From Pseudomonas saponiphila (GTDB lineage: Bacteria > Pseudomonadota > Gammaproteobacteria > Pseudomonadales > Pseudomonadaceae): 64,000 bases of DNA. The translations under genes and the position numbers were made by a program. Below, in pieces: positions 57,338 through 64,000 of the stretch (position 1 is the first letter of the stretch; every line of letters begins with the position of its first letter). The notes beneath the pieces were generated by a model that worked only from the letters and a program-made list of their open reading frames with translations, was not told the origin of the DNA and did not search any database. Where the stretch lies: contig NZ_FNTJ01000002.1 in assembly GCF_900105185.1 (NCBI RefSeq), positions 992,001 to 1,056,000 on the forward strand. Reading direction: 5' to 3'.

Positions 57338-58068
57338 TGCAGCAACCTGGACGTTTGATCGGCCTTGGCGTGGGCCCCGGTGATCCGGAACTGATTACCC
57401 TCAAGGCCTTGCGCCTGCTGCGCGAATCGCCGGTGGTGGCGTACTTCGTGGCCAAGGGCAAGAAAGGCAACGCCTTCGGCATCATCGAGGCGCATTTGCA
57501 GGACGCCCAGACCCTGCTGCCTCTGGTCTATCCGGTGACCACCGAGGTGCTGCCGGCGCCGCTGTCCTACGAGCAAGTGATCAGCGACTTCTACGACGGC
57601 GCCAGCCAGGAGCTGGCGCTGCACCTGGATGCCGGCCGCGACGTGGCGGTGATCTGCGAAGGCGACCCGTTCTTCTACGGCTCCTACATGTACCTGCACG
57701 ATCGCCTGGCCGAGCGTTACCAGGCCGAAGTGGTGCCGGGTGTGTGTTCGATGCTGGGCGGCGCCTCGGTGCTGGGTGCGCCCCTGGTGTATCGCAACCA
57801 GAGCCTGTCGGTGCTCTCGGGCGTGCTGCCCCATGACGAACTCAAGCGCCGCCTGGCAGACGCCGATGCGGCGGTGGTGATGAAGCTGGGGCGCAACTTC
57901 CCCAAGGTGCGTCAGGTCCTGGAAGAACTGGGACTGGCGCAGCGGGCGCTGTATGTCGAGCGCGCCACCATGGCCAACCAGAAGATCGTGCCGCTGGATG
58001 AAGTGGAGCCGATGTCCTCGCCGTACTTCTCGCTGATCATCGTGCCTGGCGAAAGGTGGCAAGGCTGA
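57334..58068 (+). CDS. cobI: Precorrin-2 C20-methyltransferase CobI
   Basis: 244 residues of the uroporphyrin-III methylase-like fold. [20 protein letters not shown] is the N-terminal signature, [17 protein letters not shown] the SAM loop, and [20 protein letters not shown] follows. Start overlaps cobH by ATGA; the stop TGA overlaps the cobJ ATG by one base. Confidence 0.95.
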   Translation: MMQQPGRLIGLGVGPGDPELITLKALRLLRESPVVAYFVAKGKKGNAFGIIEAHLQDAQTLLPLVYPVTTEVLPAPLSYEQVISDFYDGASQELALHLDAGRDVAVICEGDPFFYGSYMYLHDRLAERYQAEVVPGVCSMLGGASVLGAPLVYRNQSLSVLSGVLPHDELKRRLADADAAVVMKLGRNFPKVRQVLEELGLAQRALYVERATMANQKIVPLDEVEPMSSPYFSLIIVPGERWQG

Positions 58069-59789
58069 TGGCCCGTTCAACTCCGGCCATCGTCATCCTG
58101 GGCCAAGGCAGCCTCGACACCGCGCGGCAGATCCAGCGCCTGTACCCCGACTCGTTGATCCACGGTCTGGCGGAACGGGTCGAAGGCGCCGACCGGATCT
58201 ATCACGAATTCGGCGCGACGTTGCGCCAGTTGTATCAACAGGACACGCCGATCATCGCCCTGTGCGCGGCCGGCATCGTCATCCGCACCCTGGCCCCGCT
58301 GCTGCTGGAAAAGGGCGCCGAGCCGCCGGTGCTGGCCGTTGCCGAAGACGGCAGCGCCGTGGTGCCGTTGCTGGGTGGCCTGGGCGGGGTCAACGTCATG
58401 GCCCGGGAAATCGCCGCCGGCCTTGGCGTGGCCGCGGCCATAACCACCAGCGGTGAGCTGCGCTTTGGCACCTGCCTGCTGAACCCGCCCAGCGGTTATG
58501 CCCTGGGCGACCTGGAACTGGGCAAGCGTTTTGTCTCCGATCTGCTGGGTGGCGAGAGCGTGCGCATCGAAGGCGCCGCGCCCTGGCTGGCGGCGGCCAA
58601 GCTGCCCGAGAGCGATCAGGCCCGCCTGACCATTCGCGTCGGTTCCGCCGAACGCGAACCGGCGGCCAACGAACTGCTGATCTACCCCCGCAGCGTCCTG
58701 GTTGCCTGCCGTAGGAGCCAGCTGGCTGGCGACAGCGATATCGGCCTTGCCACGCAAATCCGCGAGGCCCTGCATCAGGCGCGGATCGCCGTGCAGTCCG
58801 TAGCCTGCCTGCTGGCCGCCGACAGCGACATGGCCGAGCGCAGCCTGCACCAGGCGGCTGCCGAACTGGGGGTGCCGCTGCGCTTTCTGCCGGCCACTGG
58901 CAGTGTCGCCGAACTGGCACAACAGGCGGTGCCGCAATTGCTGCCGCCGCTGAAGATGGGTGAGGACATCGCCATCGCCGTGGCCAACCAGCCCCTGGAC
59001 CCCGAACAGATCGGCCGACCCCGCGGGCGCCTGGCGGTGATCGGCCTTGGCCCTGGTGCCGCCGAACTCATGGTGCCGGCGGTAAAAGCCGAACTGGCTC
59101 GGGCCAACGACATCCTGGGTTATGAAACCTACGTGCGCATGGCCGGTCCGTTCCGCGCCGATCAGGTCATGCACTGCACCGACAACCGTGAAGAAATGCA
59201 GCGTGCCCGGCACGCCTTCGAGCTGGCGGCCCAGGGCCGTTCGGTGGTGGTGGTGTCGTCTGGCGATCCTGGCGTGTTCGCCATGGCCGCGGCGGTGCTC
59301 GAAGCCCTGCACGAATCCAGCGACCCGGCCTGGCACCGGGTCGAGCTGGAGATTCTCCCCGGGGTTTCCGCATCCCTGGCGACTGCCGCCCAGGCCGGTG
59401 CGCCGCTGGGCCATGACTTCTGCGTGCTGTCGCTGTCGGACAACCTCAAGCCCTGGGAGATCATCGAGAAGCGCCTGGACCTCGCCTCCCAGGCCGATCT
59501 GGCCCTGGCTTTCTACAACCCGATTTCCCGCTCGCGGCCCTGGCAACTGGGTCGGGCCCTGGAGATCGTGCGCCAGCACCGCACGCCGCACACCCCGGTG
59601 GTGCTGGGGCGGGATATCGGTCGTCCGGGGCAGACCTTGCGGGTCATCACCCTGGGCGAGCTGACCCCGGAGCAGGTGGACATGCGCACCATGGTGCTGG
59701 TGGGTTCTTCCACCACCTGCGTGTTCCCCCGCGCCGAGGGCGGCGAGTGGGTGTATACCCCGCGCTGGTACGGCGAAAAACCACTGTAG
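58068..59789 (+). CDS. cobJ: CbiG-CobJ fusion: precorrin-3B C17-methyltransferase
   Basis: 573 residues from ATG 58068 (TGATG overlap with cobI); GTG 58056 is less likely. Residues about 1-315 resemble CbiG (LCAAGIVIRTLAPLL, GGVNVMAREIAAGLG), and from about 320 the CobJ methylase follows (LAVIGLGPGAAELMVPAV, VVSSGDPGVFAMAAAVLEAL, FYNPISRSRPWQL). It makes precorrin-4. At residues 215-222 (RRSQLAGD) the DNA is a perfect REP half-site. Its UAG stop is formed by the REP element that follows. Confidence 0.92.
   Translation: MARSTPAIVILGQGSLDTARQIQRLYPDSLIHGLAERVEGADRIYHEFGATLRQLYQQDTPIIALCAAGIVIRTLAPLLLEKGAEPPVLAVAEDGSAVVPLLGGLGGVNVMAREIAAGLGVAAAITTSGELRFGTCLLNPPSGYALGDLELGKRFVSDLLGGESVRIEGAAPWLAAAKLPESDQARLTIRVGSAEREPAANELLIYPRSVLVACRRSQLAGDSDIGLATQIREALHQARIAVQSVACLLAADSDMAERSLHQAAAELGVPLRFLPATGSVAELAQQAVPQLLPPLKMGEDIAIAVANQPLDPEQIGRPRGRLAVIGLGPGAAELMVPAVKAELARANDILGYETYVRMAGPFRADQVMHCTDNREEMQRARHAFELAAQGRSVVVVSSGDPGVFAMAAAVLEALHESSDPAWHRVELEILPGVSASLATAAQAGAPLGHDFCVLSLSDNLKPWEIIEKRLDLASQADLALAFYNPISRSRPWQLGRALEIVRQHRTPHTPVVLGRDIGRPGQTLRVITLGELTPEQVDMRTMVLVGSSTTCVFPRAEGGEWVYTPRWYGEKPL
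58711..58733. repeat. REP element inside the cobJ coding sequence
   Basis: GTAGGAGCCAGCTGGCTGGC then GAC fits the Pseudomonas REP pattern GTAGGAGCnnGCTnGCnnGC-GAn and lies in frame in the CbiG-like part of cobJ. Confidence 0.7.
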
Positions 59790-59866
59790 GAGCCGGCTTG
59801 CCGGCGAAGAGGCCCACGTGTCGTGCATGCCCGGTTGGACGCCTTCGCCGGCAAGCCGGCTCCTAC
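59786..59866. repeat. REP pair supplying stop codons to two convergent genes
   Basis: GTAGGAGCCGGCTTGCCGGC faces GCCGGCAAGCCGGCTCCTAC. The TAG of the left arm is the cobJ stop (59787-59789), and the CTA of the right arm is the stop (on the minus strand) of the SUKH gene (59863-59865). Confidence 0.9.
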
Positions 59867-60291
59867 GGGTCGCAGGGGGCGGCGGTCAGCAGCCAGTGGA
59901 TGAATTCGAAGAAGCTGGCCCAGCGGGCGGGGAGGCGGCCGGCGACGAAAGCTTCCCAGTCGCCCAGGTCGAAATCCCAGACGCCGCCGCTGATCTTGTC
60001 CAGCAAGTAGCCGCCTTGACCTTGCAATGAGGTGAAGGCGACGAAGTTCTCTGGCAACTCCCAGACTTCATGAATGAACTCGGTGCCCATCAGGATCTCC
60101 TCGGTGGGCTCGGCGATATCCATCAGCACTTCGTAGCTCCCCCGGCTTTCGAAATCGGCGGGGTGATAGGCCAGGTAGATCTGCGCGAACTCGCTGTCCA
60201 GGGCGATCCCCAGGTTGTTCAGCGCGCGGGTGACCTCGGCGGTGTCGGGGCGCGGGCGGAAGCTGGGCTGGGATTCGATCAGGGTGACCAA
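59863..60291 (-). CDS. SMI1/KNR4 (SUKH) family protein
   Basis: A 142-residue SUKH-fold protein. LNNLGIALDSEFAQIYLAYH, FVAFTSLQGQGGYLLDKISG and VWDFDLGDWEAF follow the SUKH pattern. SUKH proteins are often immunity proteins of polymorphic toxins. It is last of three close minus-strand genes (11 bp after the CPCC gene). No toxin gene lies in the window. Its stop codon comes from a REP arm. Confidence 0.72.
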   Translation of the reverse strand: MVTLIESQPSFRPRPDTAEVTRALNNLGIALDSEFAQIYLAYHPADFESRGSYEVLMDIAEPTEEILMGTEFIHEVWELPENFVAFTSLQGQGGYLLDKISGGVWDFDLGDWEAFVAGRLPARWASFFEFIHWLLTAAPCDP

Positions 60292-60302
60292 CTGCTAGGG
60301 AA

Positions 60303-60875
60303 TCATGGGCTGTCCTTGCTGATGTGTGGCCATTTGTCCAAGGGCAGGCGGCCCAGCTGCTGGGTAAAGTGTTCCCGGGCCTGGCCCAGGGTTTTGTGGT
60401 TGGGTCCGCTCAGCACGTCCAGCGCCTGACTGCCGTCGTCTTCCCAATGGCACAGGTCGCAGATCTGGTATTCGCCCCGCGCCGACAGGGTTCGATAGCC
60501 GCAGCAGGGGCAGGCCTCCAGGTACTCGGTGTCCGCGCTGACGGCGTAGTCGCCGAGGCCGGCTTCGCGCAGGCTGCGCCTCAGGTAGCCGTGGGTCACG
60601 CCGCGGTATTCGGCGCGCAGGGCGATCAGCAGCAGGGCGTCGTAGCGCGGGTCCTGCACCTCTTCCGGGGGCTCCGGCTGCGCCCTGATCTGTTGCTGCA
60701 GGCTGGGTGACAGTGCGGCGAACTCAAGGTCGTCGCTGTCTATTCCCCACCAGTTCAGGAGGTGGGAGGCGCGGGCGGCGGGGTCGAGGCCGGGCAACCG
60801 CTGGCGGCTCAGCAGGTCGATGGCGGCGTTGGCGGTCAGTCTTTTCATCGGGCTCGGTGTGGGTGGGCGGTTCAT
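60303..60875 (-). CDS. CPCC-type cysteine-rich protein
   Basis: 190 residues. The C-terminal part has EACPCCGYRTLSARGEYQIC followed by DLCHWEDDG, the CPCC...CxxCxWEDD pattern of the Cys-rich CPCC family, likely a zinc-binding knuckle. The N-terminal 100 residues are helical (LTANAAIDLLSRQRLPGLDP; YDALLLIALRAEYRGVTHGY). Function unknown. Overlaps the upstream gene by 4 bp. MKRL at residue 10 is an alternative start. Confidence 0.75.
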   Translation of the reverse strand: MNRPPTPSPMKRLTANAAIDLLSRQRLPGLDPAARASHLLNWWGIDSDDLEFAALSPSLQQQIRAQPEPPEEVQDPRYDALLLIALRAEYRGVTHGYLRRSLREAGLGDYAVSADTEYLEACPCCGYRTLSARGEYQICDLCHWEDDGSQALDVLSGPNHKTLGQAREHFTQQLGRLPLDKWPHISKDSP

Positions 60876-61324
60876 GGCCAGGTCAGGATCAGCTGATCCG
60901 GGCGCTGCAGAGGGATCCGCACGCTGACACCGCAGGTCGACTCGGCATAAAGGTGCCGGTCCTGGATCTCGACCCGGTTGAAGGGATGGGTGTCCCTCAG
61001 GACCAGCAGCCAGATCAGGGCCTCAGAATCCTTCTCCTGCAATGCCAGGAAACCATCCCCGCCGTGGGCGGCACACTCGCCGGCTCGGGCCTGCAAAGCT
61101 CCGTCGCCGGCGGCGCACAACGCCAGGGTCGCGAGGCCCTCGCCGTCCTGCTGAGCGCTGTAGTCCGAGGCCGGCATCCAGACCTTGTTGATCAGTCGGG
61201 GATGTTCGTGGGGCAGCTCGAACAGGCAGTAGAAGCCCGAGCCCAGGGCGAGGGAGTTGTCCCTGGGATAGCGTTCGTCCTGCCATCTTTGCTGGATGAG
61301 CTGGCGATCTTCATGGCTGGGCAT
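60872..61324 (-). CDS. Conserved small protein of unknown function, first of the SUKH/CPCC set
   Basis: 150 residues, no signal peptide or TM helix. Contains SGFYCLFELPHEHPRLINKV, EALIWLLVLRDTHPFNRVEI and CGVSVRIPLQRPDQLILTWP; the pattern suggests a mixed alpha/beta cytoplasmic domain. No family recognised. Overlaps the CPCC gene by ATGA, so they are translated together. Confidence 0.7.
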   Translation of the reverse strand: MPSHEDRQLIQQRWQDERYPRDNSLALGSGFYCLFELPHEHPRLINKVWMPASDYSAQQDGEGLATLALCAAGDGALQARAGECAAHGGDGFLALQEKDSEALIWLLVLRDTHPFNRVEIQDRHLYAESTCGVSVRIPLQRPDQLILTWP

Positions 61325-61357
61325 GTGACATTCCTTGTCCGCTGGGTCGAGCCGCTG

Positions 61358-61954
61358 CTAGGGCACCAGATAGCCTTTGACCCCGGTGAAGATGATCTGC
61401 GCCGCCAGGGCACAGACGAACAGCCCCATCAGCCGGCTGACGATCTGCAGGCCCTGGTCGCCGAGGATGCGCTCGATGCGGTTGGACAGGTACAGCACCA
61501 CGCCCACGGTGAGGCTGGCCAGGGCGATGCTGAGGATGGCGGTGAGCTTGTCGTCCCAGTGCGGCTGGCTGACTCCCATCACCAGCAGGGCGCCGATGGT
61601 GCCCGGGCCCACGGTCAGGGGGATGGTCAGCGGGACTATGGTCACGTCCTGCTGCACGTTGTCGCTCTGCACCGCCGACTTGCCCTGGGCCATGCCGAGG
61701 GCGGAGATGAACAGCACGCTGCCGGCACCGATGCGGAAGGCGTCCACGGTAATGCCGAACACGCTGAAGATCACTCGACCGAACAGGTACAGCAAGACGC
61801 TGGACACCAGGGTGGCGAGGGCGACTTTCCAGGCCAGGCGCCGGCGCTCCTTGGAGGAGTAGCCGCGGGTCAGGCTGATGAAGCACGAGAGGACGAAGAA
61901 TGGGCTATAGAGCACCAGCATCTTCAGGTAAACGCTGAACAGCACGTGGAGCAT
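61358..61954 (-). CDS. MarC family integral membrane protein
   Basis: A 198-residue protein with six TM helices. FFVLSCFISLTRGYSSKERR, VPLTIPLTVGPGTIGALLVM and LGDQGLQIVSRLMGLFVCAL are MarC/YchE/YhgN signatures. Function is unsettled; early links to multiple antibiotic resistance were not upheld. It lies 33 bp upstream of the unknown gene at 61324, so the three-gene set could share its promoter. Confidence 0.9.
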   Translation of the reverse strand: MLHVLFSVYLKMLVLYSPFFVLSCFISLTRGYSSKERRRLAWKVALATLVSSVLLYLFGRVIFSVFGITVDAFRIGAGSVLFISALGMAQGKSAVQSDNVQQDVTIVPLTIPLTVGPGTIGALLVMGVSQPHWDDKLTAILSIALASLTVGVVLYLSNRIERILGDQGLQIVSRLMGLFVCALAAQIIFTGVKGYLVP

Positions 61955-62017
61955 GGTGGAAGCTCACGACTAGGGAGGGCGAGCGAGAGTTTAACAGGCG
62001 CCGCAGAGGCTGTCGGC

Positions 62018-64000
62018 TCAACTGGTGTGGGCGGCGCTGCGTTCGCGCAGATCGCGCTGGGTGACCCAGTGCTCCACCAGCTCGCGCAGTTGCGAGAGTT
62101 CCACCGGCTTGGCCATGTGCCCGTCCATGCCGGCCTGGCGCGCGCGCTCCTTGTGCTCGGCGAGGATGTGCGCGGTCAGCGCCACCACCGGGGTGCGCAC
62201 CCGCTGGTTGCCCACTTCCCAGGCACGCAGTTGCTGGGTGGCGGAGAAACCATCGAGCACTGGCATCTCGCAGTCCATCAGCACCAGGTCGTAGCGCTTG
62301 GCCTTCATCGCCTGCAGCGCTTCCTCGCCGTTGCTGGCGGTGTCGGGCTGCAGGTTGAGCTTGCCCAGCATGCCGCGGATGACCTTGGTGGAGATGCTGT
62401 TGTCCTCGGCCACCAGGATGCTGAAGTCGCTGGGAACCGTGACCTGCTCAGGCCCCGGGGCCGGGGTCAGGGGCATGTTGTAGGGCGCGGCAGGGGCCTT
62501 GTCGCGCTGATTGAGCTCGTCGGCCAGGGTAGTCTTGAGGGTGTAGCCGGCCACCGGCTTGGCGAGGATGCGCTTGATCCCGGCATTGCGCGCAATCACC
62601 TTGCTCGGCGCGTTGCTGATGCCGGTGAGCATGATCAGCAGGATGTCGTGGTTCAGGCTCGGGTCTTCCTTGATCTTGGCCGCCAGTTGCATGCCGGTCA
62701 TGCCGGGCATGTTCTGGTCCAGCAGCACCACATCGAAATAGTCCCGCAGGTGCGCCTTGGTCCGCAGCAGGGCCAGGGCTTCCTTGCCCGAAGGCACGGC
62801 GCTGACGTTCAGGCCCCAGGCGCTGCATTGCTGCACCAGGACCTTGCGGCAGGTGTCGTTGTCGTCCACAACCAGCACTCGCGCGCCCTGCAGCGGGCCA
62901 TCGAGGTCGGCGGTCGGGTGTTCCAGGCGCTCGGCGTCCAGGGGCAGGGTCAGCCACAGGGTGCTGCCCTGGTTGGTGCCGCTCTTGATGCCGAATTCGC
63001 CGTGCATCAGCAGGATCAGCTGACGGGCGATAACCAGGCCCAGGTTGCCCCCCAGGCGGGTGGTGGCGAGGAAGTTCTTGCTGTGCAGCTCGGTGTGCAG
63101 CAGCGCTTCGCGCTCTTCGGCGTCCATGGGCTGGCCGCTGTCCTGCACGGCGATGCGCAGGCGCGGTTTGCTGCTGCGCTCGTCGATGGCGACGACGATC
63201 AGCACTTCGCCTTCGTCGGTCTTCTTCAGGGCATTTTCCAGCAGGCTCAGCAGCGCCTGGCGCAGGCGCGTCGGGTCACCGCTGATGACTCGCGGCACCT
63301 GAGGCTGGATAAAGCTGATCAGCTCGACGTTCTGCTGTTCGGCCTTGGCCCGGAAGATGCTCAGGCAATCCTCGATCAGGGCATTGAGGTCGAACTGCAC
63401 ATCGTCCAGCTCGATCTGCCCGGACTCCAGCTTGGAGATGTCGAGGATCTCGTTGATCAGGGTCAGCAGCTCGTTGCCGGCGCTGTGGATGGTTTGCACG
63501 TAGTCGCGCTGCTTGACCGACAGGGGGGTGCCCAGCAGCAGCTCGGTCATGCCCAGCACGCCGTTCATCGGGGTGCGGATCTCGTGGCTGATCTTGGCCA
63601 GGAACTCGGCCTTGGCGTTGACCTCGGCGGTGCTGGCAGCCAGGTCGCGGCTGACGCTGAAGCGGTTCTCGGTGATGTCGCGCTGGCGTTCGCCCAGGGC
63701 AATGCTCATCAACAGGCCGGCGACGCAGACCACGCTGAGCAGGGTGACGATCAGCCCTTGCGGGGCCACCAGGGTCAGGCCCAGCAGGGCCGGGAGAATC
63801 ACCAGGGTGCCGAGGTTGAAGATCACCATGGCGGTGACGAACAGCCGTGCCGGGCGGTAGCCCTTGTGCCAGTGATAGGCGCCGACGAACAACATGCTCA
63901 GGCCGGCCAGGGCCACCAGGCTGTAGGTGATGATGTTCAGCGGCAGGGTGTTGACGAACAGCAGCAACAGGCCGAACAGGCTGATCAGCAGGATGTTGCC
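62018..64000 (-). CDS. retS: Hybrid sensor kinase RetS, C-terminal part (5' end outside window)
   Basis: 661 residues are visible. The end of the 7TM-DISM membrane domain (VNTLPLNIITYSLVALAGLS, FVGAYHWHKGYRPARLF) leads into a DHp with FLAKISHEIRTPMNGVLGMT, a CA domain and two receiver domains (DVVLLDQNMPGMTGM; DLVLMDCEMPVLDGF). This layout is RetS (PA4856 type), which binds GacS and controls the Gac/Rsm switch. The CA boxes are altered: SLLENALKKT for the N-box and DSGQPMD in place of DxGxG. Confidence 0.88.
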   Translation of the reverse strand, partial: GNILLISLFGLLLLFVNTLPLNIITYSLVALAGLSMLFVGAYHWHKGYRPARLFVTAMVIFNLGTLVILPALLGLTLVAPQGLIVTLLSVVCVAGLLMSIALGERQRDITENRFSVSRDLAASTAEVNAKAEFLAKISHEIRTPMNGVLGMTELLLGTPLSVKQRDYVQTIHSAGNELLTLINEILDISKLESGQIELDDVQFDLNALIEDCLSIFRAKAEQQNVELISFIQPQVPRVISGDPTRLRQALLSLLENALKKTDEGEVLIVVAIDERSSKPRLRIAVQDSGQPMDAEEREALLHTELHSKNFLATTRLGGNLGLVIARQLILLMHGEFGIKSGTNQGSTLWLTLPLDAERLEHPTADLDGPLQGARVLVVDDNDTCRKVLVQQCSAWGLNVSAVPSGKEALALLRTKAHLRDYFDVVLLDQNMPGMTGMQLAAKIKEDPSLNHDILLIMLTGISNAPSKVIARNAGIKRILAKPVAGYTLKTTLADELNQRDKAPAAPYNMPLTPAPGPEQVTVPSDFSILVAEDNSISTKVIRGMLGKLNLQPDTASNGEEALQAMKAKRYDLVLMDCEMPVLDGFSATQQLRAWEVGNQRVRTPVVALTAHILAEHKERARQAGMDGHMAKPVELSQLRELVEHWVTQRDLRERSAAHTS

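Overview
The window is chromosomal DNA of a fluorescent-type Pseudomonas (P. protegens / P. fluorescens group is my best guess). The grounds are high GC content, Pseudomonas-type GTAGGAGC...GCGAA REP elements in many intergenic gaps, and a gene order that, from memory, follows two blocks of P. aeruginosa PAO1: a liv - ureEFG - desT - bacterioferritin - ureDABC/urt - retS set (PA49xx to PA48xx) and a cobJIHG/L/cbiD/cobK plus TonB/ABC set (PA2903-PA2914). No rRNA, tRNA, CRISPR array, prophage or insertion sequence was seen.

Layout. 1-6058: the end of an FAD oxidoreductase, then a five-gene branched-chain amino acid ABC importer (livKHMGF) behind a consensus sigma-54 promoter. 6059-6935: an 877-bp gap with four perfect DnaA boxes and three paired, 12-bp-phased box-like repeats. 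6936-10028: SDR dehydrogenase, CDF transporter, AGE epimerase. 10118-10385: 49-bp tandem REP array. 10429-12833: hupE-ureGFE behind a second sigma-54-like promoter. 13116-14385: desT and a secreted 14-residue-repeat protein. 14770-26810: AsmA, ferritin-like protein, LysR/AzoR/SMR, lipase, EamA/AraC, PsiF, two unknown lipoproteins, an AI-2E family permease and an Hsp70-like YegD. 27109-28373: cbpA-cbpM. 28387-28771: 101-bp REP array, then an orphan histidine kinase. 30000-40086: one large minus-strand set, urtABCDE followed by ureD-ureA-GNAT-GNAT-ureB-ureC, behind a third sigma-54-like promoter. 40314-41088: a small secreted repeat protein and a 109-bp REP array. 41089-46005: a TonB receptor/ABC importer with a Zur-box-like palindrome. 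46159-51272: a copper set (OprC, PepSY protein, PCu(A)C chaperone, two DUF2946-like proteins). 51372-51968: a RelE/HigA-type toxin-antitoxin pair. 52142-59789: aerobic cobalamin corrin-ring genes. 59863-61324: a SUKH/CPCC/unknown three-gene set. 61358-64000: MarC and the 3' part of retS.

How the parts fit. Nitrogen supply dominates the left and centre: amino-acid import, urea import, urease and its nickel insertion machinery all carry sigma-54-type promoters, pointing to NtrC/RpoN control of the whole urea pathway although it is split over two loci 17 kb apart. The right half is metal-centred: a probably zinc-responsive uptake system, a copper uptake/chaperone operon and a cobalt-dependent cofactor pathway. 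The REP elements are not passive: they supply stop codons to three genes, encode a protein tail in a fourth, lie in frame inside cobJ, and sit between ureB/ureC and urtA/urtB.

No single clearly new multi-gene system is proven here. The best candidates for something undescribed are the phased DnaA-box locus, the SUKH/CPCC operon, the two secreted repeat proteins and the lipoprotein pair.
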